A stretch of 64,000 bases of DNA, taken from positions 65,072,779 to 65,136,778 of the forward strand of contig NC_090319.1 of assembly GCF_040869045.1 (NCBI RefSeq), given 5' to 3'. The notes beneath the pieces were generated by a model. It saw only the letters and a list, made by a program, of their open reading frames with translations. It was not told the DNA's origin and did not search any database. This stretch comes from Eurosta solidaginis (Eukaryota; Arthropoda; Insecta; Diptera; Tephritidae). This document shows, one piece after another, positions 46,135 to 57,624 of the stretch. Within the stretch, counting starts at the first letter, position 1, and every line of letters starts with the position of its first letter. A program made the translations under genes and the position numbers.

Positions 46135-49100
46135 GTAAAGTCGGTGTTTTTCCATTTTGAGCATGAATAAACAAACGGCTGGGGGTACCGACTCTGGATC
46201 AGGCAATATAAAGTTGGCCATGTGAAAAACATGATTCCTCCAAATTCACACCACAAACGTTAAGCGTTTGCCCTCGGGCTTTGTTGATGGACATCGCAAA
46301 TGATAAACGCACAGGATATTGTAATCGTTTTAATTCAAATGAATCATAGGGATACGCGGTATTAAACAAACTTCTCATTTTGATTTACCAGTTAAGATCG
46401 TAGCTTCAATCAAATTTGGCAATAAATTTTTCACTGCCAATCTGGTGCCATTACACAGTTTTGGTGGATTAATATTTCGCAATAATATAATCAAAGAACC
46501 CACTTTCAGATTCAAACAATGCGGTGGCATACCAGCCGGTTCTAATGAATTTAAAAATTCAATTGGATAATTCATTGCCTCATCTTGATTCATAGCACTG
46601 TCAATTGATTTATATGTCGTGACTACACCTGGGAGTTTTGCTTGAATTTGAAAATTAATGGCATTGATATGAATGTTCCTCGGTGCTAAAATGGCGCGTT
46701 CTCTCAACCAATCATGATTTCTGTAATTCTGAAGAATATTTGGAAAAACACATTCAATCAATTCATCTATCGATTTCGAAATTGTACAAAAATTGTTCGG
46801 TACAGTGATCAATCCGTTGGTTCTATCGATTTGTATTTTGCCATCACCAATTTCTAACAATTGTTTTGGGCAGCTGCATCATTTTGTAGGTGAATACGCA
46901 TATTAATGTTCAGTGTCAATTTTTGTACATATCTCCAAAGAACTGATGACTTCAAACAGGCATTTATTTCATCAGCAGGAGTTGATTGAGGAATGACAGG
47001 CAATGTTTGTCGAAGATCCCCTGACAGTAATATCCAAGCACCACCAAAAAGCTGTTGATTACCACGTAAATCTTGCATTGTTCGATTAAATGCTTCTAGT
47101 AATTTTTTATTCGCCATTATACACTCATCCCATAAAATAATTGACGTTAATCGCAGAACTTTTGCCATAGCAGAATTTCTTGAAATATTGCAAGTAGGAG
47201 TTTCAATCACCTGTACATTCAATGGAAATTTTAATGCAGAGTGTGCTGTCCGACCACCTTCTAATAATGTAGCAGCAATTCCCGAAGATGCAAGTGCCAA
47301 TGCAATTTTCTGTTCCGATCGAATAGTCGCTAAAATCAGTGATATAACGAACGTTTTGCCTGCACCACCAGGTGCATCCAAGAAATATAATCCACCTGCA
47401 TTATTGGAAATGGCTTGCATGATTGTGTCATATACATGTTTTTGCTGAATATTCATTTTGGTTATATTCGATTGTACAAATAAACGGAAATCATTAGAAT
47501 TGAATTCCTGCTCACGTTGCAATTTACGATCAAACAGATCATGCATCTCACGATTTGGTGCGATCATACTCAATTGTACTAATGTTTTATTTGCAATCGT
47601 TAGGCACATATCCTCAATTATTATCAAAGCTTCGTTGTACATTTCCAACAAATCAATATTTCTTGCATGATGACGCATACGAATTAAAATATCTTCTGCA
47701 ATATAATGTTTATATTTGTTCCATAATTCAAGTGGATTTGATGGCACACATGTTGATAAATAATGACAAATAGCATTCGTATTTGTTGAGGATGAGCCGA
47801 AATAGATGCATCATGAAGTGTTGAATCTCAATGTGCATCTTCCTCCTACAAATGCTATGTTTGACACAAATGACCGTTGACTGTTCTCAATTCTTGAAAT
47901 GGTTTTGGGCCATTCACGTTAACTAATAACAATCTCAAATAAAAACACTCAACATTGTTTGGATGTACTGTATATATTCTCCCAATTGCATCTGTTTGGA
48001 AAACGCCAGGATGCCCATGAACTGCTGTTCGTTGTTTACGTCTTTGAAATTTTTTCGAAGACACATTCCAGGTGTAATACTGAGGCACTTCAGAATATAA
48101 TAAAGTTATCGCAAATGTATCACTTTCGCATAATTTGAAAAAAGCTGTTAACGTAGTTGCTGGTGGTTGTGCTGCTCTTTCCAATACATTTGCTACATTA
48201 AAAAAAACATGTTGGCCATTCTCAAGATGTACAGCCAAGTGAACAACCGCAGGATGTCTTTCGTGCATTGGAAACGACATAATCCTCCAGACAACTTCAT
48301 TGCTACTAATATAGCGCCCCATTTGATACTGAGTAATTTCATCATTTGTATTATCACCAGCAACACCGAAAATTGCCATATCGCTCCCTTTATTTACATA
48401 CTTGCAAATATATTTAATGGATTTGACAGAATTACAATATTCCACATTTATATGAGCATTGAATATTTTCGATAATAATGGACAATACGAAACCACCCAA
48501 CGATTATCAACTTCAACTTCCTGGTTATGCATTCTAATGGTTGCCGTTTTGCCATTATCATTAGGTGATATACGTCGATACAATGGATATCCGTCATTGT
48601 GTCTGAAGTAAATTGCCTTGAGTATCGTTGCGAACACTTTTCATCAATCATACATAGTGAATTCACATTTAGTTCACCGCACGGTCCATGTATTTAACGA
48701 CAACTTGAAATAACTCTGGATCAGCAGTGTGATCAGGAATTTCAGCAGATATAAGGTTATCGATTTGATCCGGAGTTATTTTATGTACCAGCAAAATTAG
48801 TATATGTGCGTGTGGCAATCCCCTTTTCTGCCATTCGATGGAGTACATATGGCAACGCACCTCCCGAAATACATATAATTTCACAATCAAATCCATAAGT
48901 GCTTTACATTTTTGCCGAAAAACACGCGCAGTAATGTCATGACGATCGGTTGTCGACTGTCCTGCAAATAAATTGTTTTTGATTTCATCCCACTGCGGAT
49001 TACATGTAAATGTAATGAACAGATCCGGTCGACCGTATTTTCGTACATAACTCATTGCGTCTGAGCATATACGTTCATATTCCGTGGGCTACCAATATAC

Positions 49101-49560
49101 GAAGATGGCAATATAATTAAACGTCCGATGTCATTAATATTAGCATCATTCGCTATCGCATCTTGCAAATGAATATATTGTTCAGATCTTAATTTTGCTT
49201 GGTTGAAACGAATAAAATTAAGACGTTCTGTTTCTATTTTGGCATACATATCAACGATGTACTGATGATATAGTTTACCACATCTCAAGATATAATTTTG
49301 TTCTTGTGGACGAACCATCAATCGATACGAATAAAAATTAATGGCACTAACTTTTTTCTGTACATGTAGACCTCAAAATAAGTGCAAAATTTGACTTAAG
49401 AAATTTATACAAATGATGAAATGTCAACACACTGAAAATATTATTTACCTGTTCGTGGATCAATCATTGGTATATTGATATTGCAGCCATCGTCACCTTT
49501 CCAATGCAATATTGGGCATTGTAATGCGTCGTAACTACGATGAAGTTTACATACATGTTG
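46135..49560 (-). pseudogene. Helitron Rep-helicase, decayed copy
   Basis: In minus order: DALQCPILHWKGDDG (49.5 kb); FYSYRLMVRPQEQ (49.32); YVRKYGRPDLFITFTCNPQW and RGLPHAHILI, the HUH motif (48.67-49.05); the HGPCG segment (48.66); NDGYPLYRR and IKYICKYVNKGSD, with the two Tyr of the Rep active site (47.86-48.62); then the Pif1-like helicase LDAPGGAGKTFVISL (Walker A), IILWDECIMANK (Walker B) and LLSGDLRQTLPVI (46.85-47.75); and a C-terminal part to about 46135. It is broken by frameshifts near 49060, 48690, 48600, 47860 and 46860, and by stops after 46375. The family initiates rolling-circle transposition; this copy cannot. Confidence 0.92.
49358..49448 (-). other. Possible small intron (or insertion) in the Helitron gene
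   Basis: Coding similarity stops at ...DPRTG (minus, 49449) followed by GTAAAT. It resumes at KKVSAINFYSYRL (49357) directly after CATGTACAG. A 91 bp GT-AG segment fits, but joining these exact sites shifts the frame by one, so a later indel or a different junction is needed. Confidence 0.5.
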
Positions 49561-49919
49561 ATATAAATATAATGGAAGTAAGTTTGTAGGTGGGAATAAT
49601 AAGTAAGCTAGTTAAGACGAAAGTACATAAATTTTGAGAGCGAAGGAGCGTAGCTAAGTAGGTAACAAATCGTTTAGTAAATGATTAAACTATTATTGAT
49701 GTATGTATGTTAATATGAAAACGTATAATCCGCTGGCTATGTGGGATGAATCTGGCCAAACAAATGGGTTTGTGGTGTGTTTTTCAAAATAATTTCACCA
49801 TACATTGAGCGCATTTAAGCGCCTTAAGGTAAAAGCATTATATTGTTATGTGATTGAATATACCATTTTAACTGGTTGTAGTACATAAGAAGGCAATCTC
49901 TTAACCTGAAGGCGAGTTC
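49561..49919. other. Gene-free segment right of the Helitron
   Basis: AT-rich with no features recognised. It is the expected place for the Helitron 5' end, but no TC terminus could be fixed. Confidence 0.4.
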
Positions 49920-50220
49920 CCAGTTGGTCTATATCTCGAGTTCTTAGTTACCCAGCGAAAAGAAAAGCCCTCTATTCATTAGCATTTATCGACAACTTAC
50001 AATGCTCCCATTTTCTACCCATATTGAACAAACACATCCTAGGGTTATCCCGGTCCACGTTTTGGTCTATATCTCGAGATCCTAGTCACGGAGGGGCATG
50101 AAAAATAATCTATACTATAGCAATCATCAACAGCTCCCATTTTCTACCCATATTGAACAAACACATCCTAAAGTTATCCAGGTCCACGTTTTGGTCTATA
50201 TCTCGAGACCCTGGTATCCG
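49920..50220 (+). repeat. Diverged minisatellite related to the Family A unit
   Basis: Three units carry TTTTGGTCTATATCTCGAGA at about 49926, 50063 and 50192 (spacing 137 and 129 bp), with CCCATATTGAACAAACACAT and a GGTTATCC-GGTCCACG step. This mirrors the Family A unit (CCCATATCGTACAAACACAT, GGTCCACC, GATATCTCGAAA) with about one base in four changed. It is a remnant of an older related family. Confidence 0.7.
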
Positions 50221-50477
50221 ATTCTTAAAATTTCAAAACACAAACCATCTACTGAATAGTCTGAACAAAGCCTAAAAAAAAGCCTGGTTTGGATAGGTGA
50301 GCCCGTTCTTGAGTTATAAAATCACAACGAAAAATGGCATTCATTTTTATATATATAAGAAGATAAGATGTAGGAATGACGTAAACACTTAAAGAGATAT
50401 TTACACAAGAATTCTGTTAAACAGCATTTCAGGCATGCAAACATATTTATTCCATATGGCGTCGCAGAGTCAAAGTT

Positions 50478-50845
50478 TACTAGTTGTAGTGGTGGTAGAG
50501 CGCTCCTCCTACCACACCGAAGATACTGGGTTCAATTCCAGGGCAAAGCAACATGAAAACATGTGGAAAAAGTTTTTCAATTCGAAAAAATATGTTTCCG
50601 AGCGGGCGAGTCGCCCCTCGGCACTGATTTGGCAAACACTCCGAGTGTATTTCTGTAATGAAAAAATACTCAGTGAAAACTAATCTGCCTTGCAGATTCT
50701 TTTCGAAGTCGGCGTAAATCATGTAGCTTCCGTCCCGTCAATTTGTAAAAAAAAAATTTAAAGTAGAACGACCCAAATAGGAAGAGAAGCTCGGCCCAAA
50801 ATCTCTTCGGAGGTTAGCGCGCCTTGTGTTTATTTATTTTATGTG
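50478..50845 (+). mobile_element. tRNA-derived SINE, copy 2
   Basis: It begins near TAGTGGTGGTAGAGCG (A-box-like), with a perfect B-box GGTTCAATTCC at 50529-50539. The same body as the 33803-34185 copy follows (GGGCAAAGCAACAT, TCGCCCCTCGGCACTG, ATCTGCCTTGCAGATTC, GAAGAGAAGCTCGGCCC). It ends GTGTTTATTTATTTTATG. The opposing frames at 50435-50722 are SINE artefacts. Confidence 0.85.
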
Positions 50846-51689
50846 CCTTTTGTGATATGGCTTGTCACATCAAATGATACCGACAAATTAATTATAGAGC
50901 TAAACTGTCAAGACTAAAAAAATAAATAGTCTATTGAGCACACGAGCTGTAAACGTGTTAATTTCGTACTTTATTTAGCGTTTAGCTGACTTAGGTTTGT
51001 GCTAGACAGAGGGTATTGCCAGACGGTGCAATGTAGTGTTAGCTATCAAATTTCAATCTGGAACTAAATCTGTTATTTTTTGTAATTTTTTTTTAATAAA
51101 AATTTTGTTTCATAAGTTTTTGTTTTTATACTTATATATTTGACTTTGAGTAGTTCATTTAGTTTAGAAATTTTTTCCTTTCCAATTTTATTTACATATT
51201 TTTCATAAATTTCTTTATTGCTCCTATTACCGTTTACAACTCAACTTAGTTGGGTTGTAATTAAAACAACTCAAATTTAAGACAACTCAACTCCTGTTTG
51301 GTGTTACGAATTACAACTTATTTCAGTTGAAGTTGAATTGAGTTGCCAACTTCAGAAAGTGATGATTTGACAGATAAAAAAAACAGCTGATCAATTTGTG
51401 GCAGAAATTTAAGCATTTTCAAATGTGATGTTGTTATTAATATTATATAAAATCTATTTTATAATGGCGAAAATGTTGGTGATTGACATGTCGCGAATAC
51501 GGAAAACATTCGCGTGATCATTCGAATCCCTTGGAACTACCAAGCCCCAAGTAAGAAAATGTTTTAAGTGACAAATGATGAGCTTCATATGAAGTTATTT
51601 TGCAGATTTGAAAGGAAGCATTACTCATTACTAAACAAAATTAGGGACCATTTCCGCATACGTGTTCGTTCACGATCCGGTAGAAAGGT
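50846..51689. other. Gene-free segment with ACAACTCAA palindromes
   Basis: Around 51234-51355, TTACAACTCAACTTAGTTG, then GGTTGTAA, and related CAACTCAA/TTGAGTTG phrases form overlapping inverted repeats. They are possibly the end of a decayed MITE. Similar phrases occur near 55861-55885. No gene. Confidence 0.45.
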
Positions 51690-52457
51690 ATTTTTCTTCA
51701 ACAGTGCAACGAGCTGAGAATGGGACATATGTGGTCATTTAAAGCCGATATCAAACCCATCGATGACACTTTGCCGCAAGCTTTTTCACGCCTTAATAGT
51801 ATGGATGCCAAACTGCAACGTCGACCTGCGCTAAAACAACAATACGCAGCATTTTTAAATGAATATCTTGAGTTGGGACACATGGAATTGATTCCAGAGC
51901 AGCAGATTAATGTGAGTACTTCAAGACGTTTTTATTTAGCACATCATCCCGTAATTAAGGATGAAATTTCCACAACCAAATGCCGGGTAGTTTTTGATGG
52001 TTCGCTTAAAGATTCCTCTGGGTATTCCTTGAATGATCGATTACATATTGGTCCACCGATTCAACGCGATTTGTTTGGTGTCTTTTTACGTTTCCGCCAG
52101 CATCGGTATGTGTTCGCAACCGATATTGAGAAAATGTTCCGCGGCATAAGGGTGCATCCAGAACAAACTGATTATCAACGCATTGTACTGAGGCATGAAC
52201 AAACAGCTAAACTTCAACATTACCGATTGCTAACTGTTACTTATGGGCTTGCGCCGTCTCCTTTTCTGGCTGTGAGCGTTTTAAAACAAATTGCGGAAGA
52301 CTACAAAGGAGAATATCCCAATGCTTCACGCGTTCTTGACCACGATGCATACGTAGATGACATACCCACTGGATGCGACACCGTCGAAGATCTGATAGCT
52401 CTGAATAACGAACTTATAGAACTCTTATCAAAAGCTAATTTCAACTTGAGAAAGTAG
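51690..52457 (+). pseudogene. pol: BEL/Pao retrotransposon reverse transcriptase
   Basis: Frame 51720-52457 carries the BEL/Pao pol order: LGHMELIPEQ, the RFYLAHHPVIKDE block, TTKCRVVFDGS, a FATDIEKMF block with the first catalytic Asp, RLLTVTYGLAPSPFLAV and the catalytic AYVDD. Just upstream, QRAENGTYVVI in a different frame belongs to the same domain, so there is a frameshift near 51735. The frame ends at TAG (52455-52457). Gag and protease are not recognised upstream. Confidence 0.88.
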
Positions 52458-52785
52458 AGCTCAAATTGTTGGCCTCTGCTTGAAACTTTACCAAAAGCAA
52501 TCTGCGAATTTAATCCAATTGCCATACACTCTCAAACATCGGAAACATCTGTAAAAACCTACGAACCGAATGGTGTTGTCAGAAACTTCGAAGATTTACG
52601 ATCCATTAGCACGCCGTCGTCGAGAGGGTTACAGTGACTCGTTTTTGTCTACATACGAGCTCCAACAAGCTAGAATCCAATTACTAAAAGGCGCGCAAGC
52701 TCATGCATTCTTTAAAGACATTGATCAATTACAAAATTTACAATAACTACATTGCAAATCTACGCTGATCCGGTATTCACCATTC
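52458..52785 (+). pseudogene. Deleted and disrupted RT-integrase junction of the BEL/Pao element
   Basis: Short pieces in mixed frames (such as TYEPNGVVRNFEDLRS) sit between the RT and the integrase. The rest of RT and the RNase H domain expected here (several hundred residues) are missing, so the copy is internally deleted. Confidence 0.65.
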
Positions 52786-54030
52786 ATGGACGAATCAGGT
52801 GTACTTCGGGTTGGTGGTCGCATAAAACATGCAGATATAAATTACAATATAAAGTTTCCGATTAAACTACCTAAAGACGCCAAAATTTCGCTACTCATCG
52901 TAAGACATACGCACGAAATCAATATGCACGCAGGTGTCGAAGCGACGTTCGCTCTTGTTCGTCAACAATTTTGGATTTTGGGCTGCAGAAACTTAGTAAG
53001 GAAGGTCATATTTGGTTGCAAAACATGTTTCTTGCAAAGAAGAGCAACCAGCACTCAACTTACGGTTAATCTGCCATCAGCAAGAGTTCAGCCCAGTCGG
53101 TGTTTTCTACATTGCGGACTTGACTACGCTGGCCCTGTACGCATAAACTATTCAAAAACGCGAAATCCAAAAATTGGTAAAGCTTGGGTTGCCATATTCG
53201 TCTGTATGTCTAAAGCCCTACACATCGAATTGGTGAGTGATTTAACAACCGATGCCTTTTTAGCTTCTTTTCGCAGATTCATTGCACGCCGAGGAAAGCC
53301 CAGTGACCTTCATTCCGATAATGGTACCACCTTCCACGGTGCGAAACGAGCTTTAAACGAACTTCAACGGCTCTCCATATTTCATGAAGATCGGGCAGAG
53401 GTGGCTCAATCCTTAGCAAAAATAAATTTAAAAAAATCCTTAGCAAACGAAGGCGTTAATTGGCATTTCATCCCACCCTCAGCACCACGTTTTGGAGGAT
53501 TGTGGGAAACTGGAGTACGATCTATGAAATTACATTTGAGAAGAGTGATTGGAGACAGCCTACTTACGTTCGAAGAATACAGCACGGTACTATGCCAAAT
53601 CGAAGCTATTTTTAATTCACGACCTCTGTGCAGCATTTCTGATACAGATCCTCTTACTCCGGTACATTTTTTAATTGGCGAACCGTATACATGTATGCCT
53701 GAGCCATCTGCTTTAACTACAACTTTTAACTTAAAACAACATTGGCGCCATCTGCAGGCTATGGTTCAAGGCTTTTGGAAACGCTGGCATAGTGAGTACT
53801 TAACCTCTTTACAACAGAGGAATAAATGGCAACAATCCACTACTAATCTTGAAATCGGAAAACTGGTCGTATTGAAAGAACCTAATCTCCCACCATCAAA
53901 GTGGATTTTAGGACGCATCGTCGAAGTGCACAAAGGAGATGATGATCTTGTACGTGTGGTGGTTACCATCAAAACGAGCAAAGGAGAATACAAGCGTCCA
54001 ATTTCAAAGGTAGCGACATTGCCTTTCTGA
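52786..54030 (+). pseudogene. pol: BEL/Pao integrase, largely intact frame
   Basis: The 414-residue frame starts near VLRVGGRIKHADI. It shows the zinc-binding HHCC region (RHTHEINMHAGV ... GCKTCFLQRR) and the core LDYAGPV (first Asp), LHSDNGTTFHGA (second Asp) and FIPPSAPRFGGLWETGV (Glu). C-terminal FNSRPLC, DPLTPVHFLIGEP and the WKRWHSEYLTSLQQRNKW block follow, ending ISKVATLPF. All expected catalytic residues are present. The N-terminus is cut by the upstream deletion, so no complete pol can be made. Confidence 0.9.
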
Positions 54031-54054
54031 ACGCGCCGTTCAGGGGTGGCGGTA

Positions 54055-54630
54055 TGTTTGGGAACCGCAGACTACTTTGTTCCATCGTAATAACTACTTG
54101 GGAACCTCTGCGATATCGTCATGCGCCGGAAGTCATTCAACTCCTTCAACATAACATCATATTTAATACATAATAACTCATAGCCTACTAAAGCTGTTGA
54201 GCGCTCACTAGCATGCATTTGCCTAATAAACAAGCGTACATACGTATTTATATATTTATGCCTATCTCTATGTACATACAAAGCGAATGCAAGTTCAATG
54301 CCAGCAGCATCATACGATTCTACCGCTACGCATTCAATTGTTACAGTCCACTTATTGGTTCCAATATTTTCTATTATTTTATTTTTCTTGATTCCATTGT
54401 TCTCTAATTTCCTTTGTTAAACTCTTTACTTACATGTAATTTATTTAATAAGTAAATAGACACCTTTTTGGCAATTGAAATATTAAAGTAAAGGCAGTAA
54501 AATTTTGCGCTCATATGCATACCGTCGCGATATTACCGTCGGTAAATCAATAAAGAATTTAAAATCAGCAAAAAGTGCTAAGTGGTTTTCTTTAAACGGA
54601 CTTAGTTACATCGGTTGCTGTAAATTAACA
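54055..54630 (+). mobile_element. Probable 3' LTR of the BEL/Pao element
   Basis: Right after the pol stop a purine-rich tract (CAGGGGTGGCGG) precedes TGTTTGGGAACC. An AATAAA occurs near 54550 and a candidate end AACA at 54627-54630. TG...CA ends plus a polypurine tract fit an LTR start. The right boundary is a guess, because no 5' LTR is present for comparison. The short frames inside are not genes. Confidence 0.5.
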
Positions 54631-54797
54631 CACGGGCTAATTAGTGTGTTTTATTGTTCGTTACCAATCTCTTAAATGGCATTCTGCTCTAACCATCCAA
54701 GAAAGTGATAAACAAAAAACATTCGCGGCAGAGCTATGGGGATAAAATGTTCAACAGAATTATTCCACGTGAAATATTATTACTATACCATACAAAT

Positions 54798-55130
54798 AGG
54801 TCTCTTAAGCTAGCCCAACCTTTTCAGCACAATCAAAAAACGAGACCGTACTCAATTGCACAATATTTAATGCTAATTTAATACGGGTTAATTAAATTTA
54901 TTACACTTGTATTTTAATAAATATCGAGGGTTGGGCTAACTCTCATTAAATACGTTTTCGTTTTTTGATTGTGCATATGGGTTGGGCTAGCTTAAGTTTA
55001 AGCTGCTTTTTAAAAGAACAAGTGTAATAAATTTAAATAACCCGTAATAAATTAGCATTAAATATTGTGCAATTTAGTACGGTCTCGTTTTTTGATTGGG
55101 CTGAAAAGATTGGGCTAGCTGAAGAGACCT
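54798..55130. mobile_element. Fold-back element with arms of about 115 bp
   Basis: The left arm starts AGGTCTCTTAAGCTAGCCCA and continues ACGAGACCGTACTCAATTGC, then ACAATATTTAATGCTAAT. The right arm is its near-perfect reverse complement, ending TGAAGAGACCT. A spacer of about 100 bp contains further GGGTTGGGCTA phrases and a third TTTTTTGATTG copy. ATACAAAT occurs near both sides (54790-54797 and 55136-55143) but not flush with the ends. Confidence 0.85.
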
Positions 55131-55890
55131 TCAATATACAAATTGGAAACCATGGGAACAACTCATTTCACAAAATTTTACATGGATAATAAGCAAAAAC
55201 TTTACCTTCTAATGTCAAGAATTTGACACAATAAAAATACTTCTAAATTTAAGTTAAAGCTACATAAACTAAATCTTATTATTTTTGAAATTTTTGAGTG
55301 AAATACCCGTGAAAACTTTTAACGCTTTTATGGATAAGCCCCCATATTCATAAAAAATATAACAGGTTTAAAAAGCATTTTAAATTGACATTTCCTTACA
55401 AATTTTGAGGTATAAGAGCTTTATAAACCTATTTTATTTGTTATGACTATGGAGGAAAAAGTACAAAAGGTTTATAAAACTTTTTAAAATGACGTGTCCA
55501 TTGCAATTCCATATAATAGGAGCTTAAGTCGCTGTTTATACACAAATATTGTTGAAACTTGCTATTTGATGAAGAGGAGGTAACGAGGAAAGCGCGTGCA
55601 CCGAGTTTCTTGCGCTTAGCGACTTGCTTTGAGCTGTCTTTTTTTATGTTTTCAAATTCTGATTTTTGTACATTTTTTTTGATTGAGGAGCTTTTGGTTG
55701 ATTTTGAATAGAAATTTTTTTAAGTTTATTAAATAATTCTTATGTTTCACAATAATTTTTCAAATTTTCAATGAATAAAAAAAATGTTTAGAAAGAGTTG
55801 ATATAAAATGTCAAATTGGTGCTTAGAAAGAGCCGCCGTGTGTAAATCTGATACGCAACTTCAAAAGAAGTTGAAGTTGAAGCTAAGCAC
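55131..55890. other. AT-rich gene-free segment
   Basis: Nothing was recognised apart from AAGTTGAAGTTGAAG phrases near 55868. Confidence 0.4.
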
Positions 55891-56700
55891 GGGACCGTAT
55901 ATTCCGTTTACCCGATATTAGATGAGGATATACTGCTATGGCCATACGGCCTTCACTAAAGTTGCCCCAAGGCCTTGAGTCATGTTGCAGTGGCTAACGC
56001 GAAAGTTTTGGCCATTAGATCTGCAGGCGTGATGTGTAGAATGGCAAGCAATGCTACTGTAGGACTAGCTTTTAGGGCTCCCGTTGTGCTAATCATTGAT
56101 AATCTGCATGCCCCTAAATTTGTTTGGTATTCGCACCTTTTTGTGTGGTTGTCCACCAAACAAGGACCCCATTGTAAAGTATGGGTTTGACAATTGCCGT
56201 AAGGGAGTTTATGTCCTCGTGCATCCTAGCATCCTCTTGGATGCATACGATGTAGCGTTGGCTTTCTTCGCTCTCTCTTTCACAGACAACTTACCTTTTA
56301 TGATGACTCCTAGATATTTTGGGGCTATATTTTTCTTGTAGGGTTACACCTCCAAGCTTAGGCTTGGTGCAATTAGGGACCGTATATTCCCTAGTAAATA
56401 ATACTACAATTTTTCAGCGTTCGTAGTTAACTCGACGCCAGATGCCCAGGCCTGTACATGCCGAAGTGCCTGATCCACTAGATAGCTGACTGTTGTTAGG
56501 CATCTGCCGTTTATTATGACTGAAACGTAATCTGACATGCAGTTTGACTGGTCCTCCGTGGAAACGCCTAAGCAATTGGTTGATAACCAGCGTCCCAACC
56601 TTGCACCGCTTCTATGTTCACAGATTTTGTTACGTCGCATAGACCCCATTGCGACGTGATCACTCTGCAGGTTAACTTCGAGCCGATCCATTTTGTAAAG
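55891..56700 (-). pseudogene. LINE reverse transcriptase, C-terminal half
   Basis: Minus frame 56691-56404 ends ALRHVQAWASGVELTTNAEK, the RT region after the catalytic site in R1/LOA-type elements. Other frames continue KYLGVI (near 56325), NSLTAIVKPIL (near 56200) and SPTVALLAILHITPADLMAK (near 56050). At least three frame changes are needed. It shares the lineage of the RNase H pieces at 45.0 and 62.2 kb. The plus frames at 55975-56341 are shadows. Confidence 0.75.
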
Positions 56701-56829
56701 GAGGGATGAACTTTAATTGTGTTGAGACTGTCCATGTTTACTCATTTCGTGATCTTGTTGAAAGCTCCAGAAAAACACCTAGAGCATTTTCCCGGTGTTC
56801 CACGGCTTTCTCTATATTTATGACCACCT

Positions 56830-57150
56830 TATGCAATGCAATTTCGACTGACTTACCTTTGGTGTATGTTGTGCTGAAAAGGTTAACTCCTCACTCATAT
56901 TTGATTTTATATACACATCTTTTAATCTTTCCATGAGGAGCTTGGGGTCACCAGAACCTCGTCTGTTAGTGAAACGGGATTCGCCGCTCGAAGGTGAGGT
57001 TGACAATTGGGTTAGGAGAAGCTATACATATATTGCGCTGGCAACATGAAAAGGTTGTGCTACACAACCCCTTGAATCTGATATTTTAGTCGCCTCTTAC
57101 GACAGGCATACCTACCGCGGGTATATTCTAACCCGCTGGGGGATACAGTC
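56830..57150 (-). mobile_element. Retroposon segment related to 15729-16161
   Basis: On the minus strand: CCCCCAGCGGGTTAGAATAT, GCCTGTCGTAAGAGGCGACT, AAGGGGTTGTGTAGCACAAC, TATAGCTTCTCCTAACCCAA and GTTCTGGTGACCCCAAGCTC. The latter half matches the core of the (CAA)n-tailed insert at 15.73-16.16 kb. It divides the LINE pieces on each side, but no clear target duplication was found. Confidence 0.65.
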
Positions 57151-57620
57151 TCGTCGTTTCGCTGTAGCATTATATGTTCCCACAGAAAATTTTCCATGAA
57201 ACCCTCTTCGACCTGTTGATTTCACGTTTAAAGATCCACAACAGATCTCATATTCGTCCCAGTACCCCTCATTTCCGCAACTTCTGCACTAAAGAATCTC
57301 CTTTACCTGCTCTCTAAGAAGAATCAACTCCTTACTACACCATGGTGGCTTTACTTTCCGTTTGAATCTTCTCAGAATTGTTGCACTCCTCCAACTCCTC
57401 AACGGTGGTAACCTCTTTTGGCTGCCCAAGTTTTCCTGATACACATTTCTGAACAGAACAGAAAGTTTATGGTCTGCGAAGAATGTCCTGTCAAGGACCC
57501 TCTATTCATACCCTGATATATAATAAAACTCAATCTGTTATCATATTGCTTGACGTTGGCCCAACATATGTAGTAACGCTACTCCTGTTAGCAACCTGTA
57601 GACTACTCTATAGTATATAA
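57151..57620 (-). pseudogene. LINE fragment between endonuclease and reverse transcriptase
   Basis: The minus strand, in broken frames, shows EVTTVEELEECNNSEKIQTE and then SKATMV. This resembles the linker before RT in R1/LOA-type ORF2. It lies between the RT piece to the left and the endonuclease piece beyond the Family A insertion. The match is weak and several stops interrupt it. Confidence 0.5.
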
Positions 57621-57624
57621 TAAA

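Noticed and set aside
54788..55145. ATACAAAT on both sides of the fold-back element as an 8-bp target duplication
   Set aside because: The right copy is several bases away from the arm end, so it is not flush. The target duplication is left undetermined.
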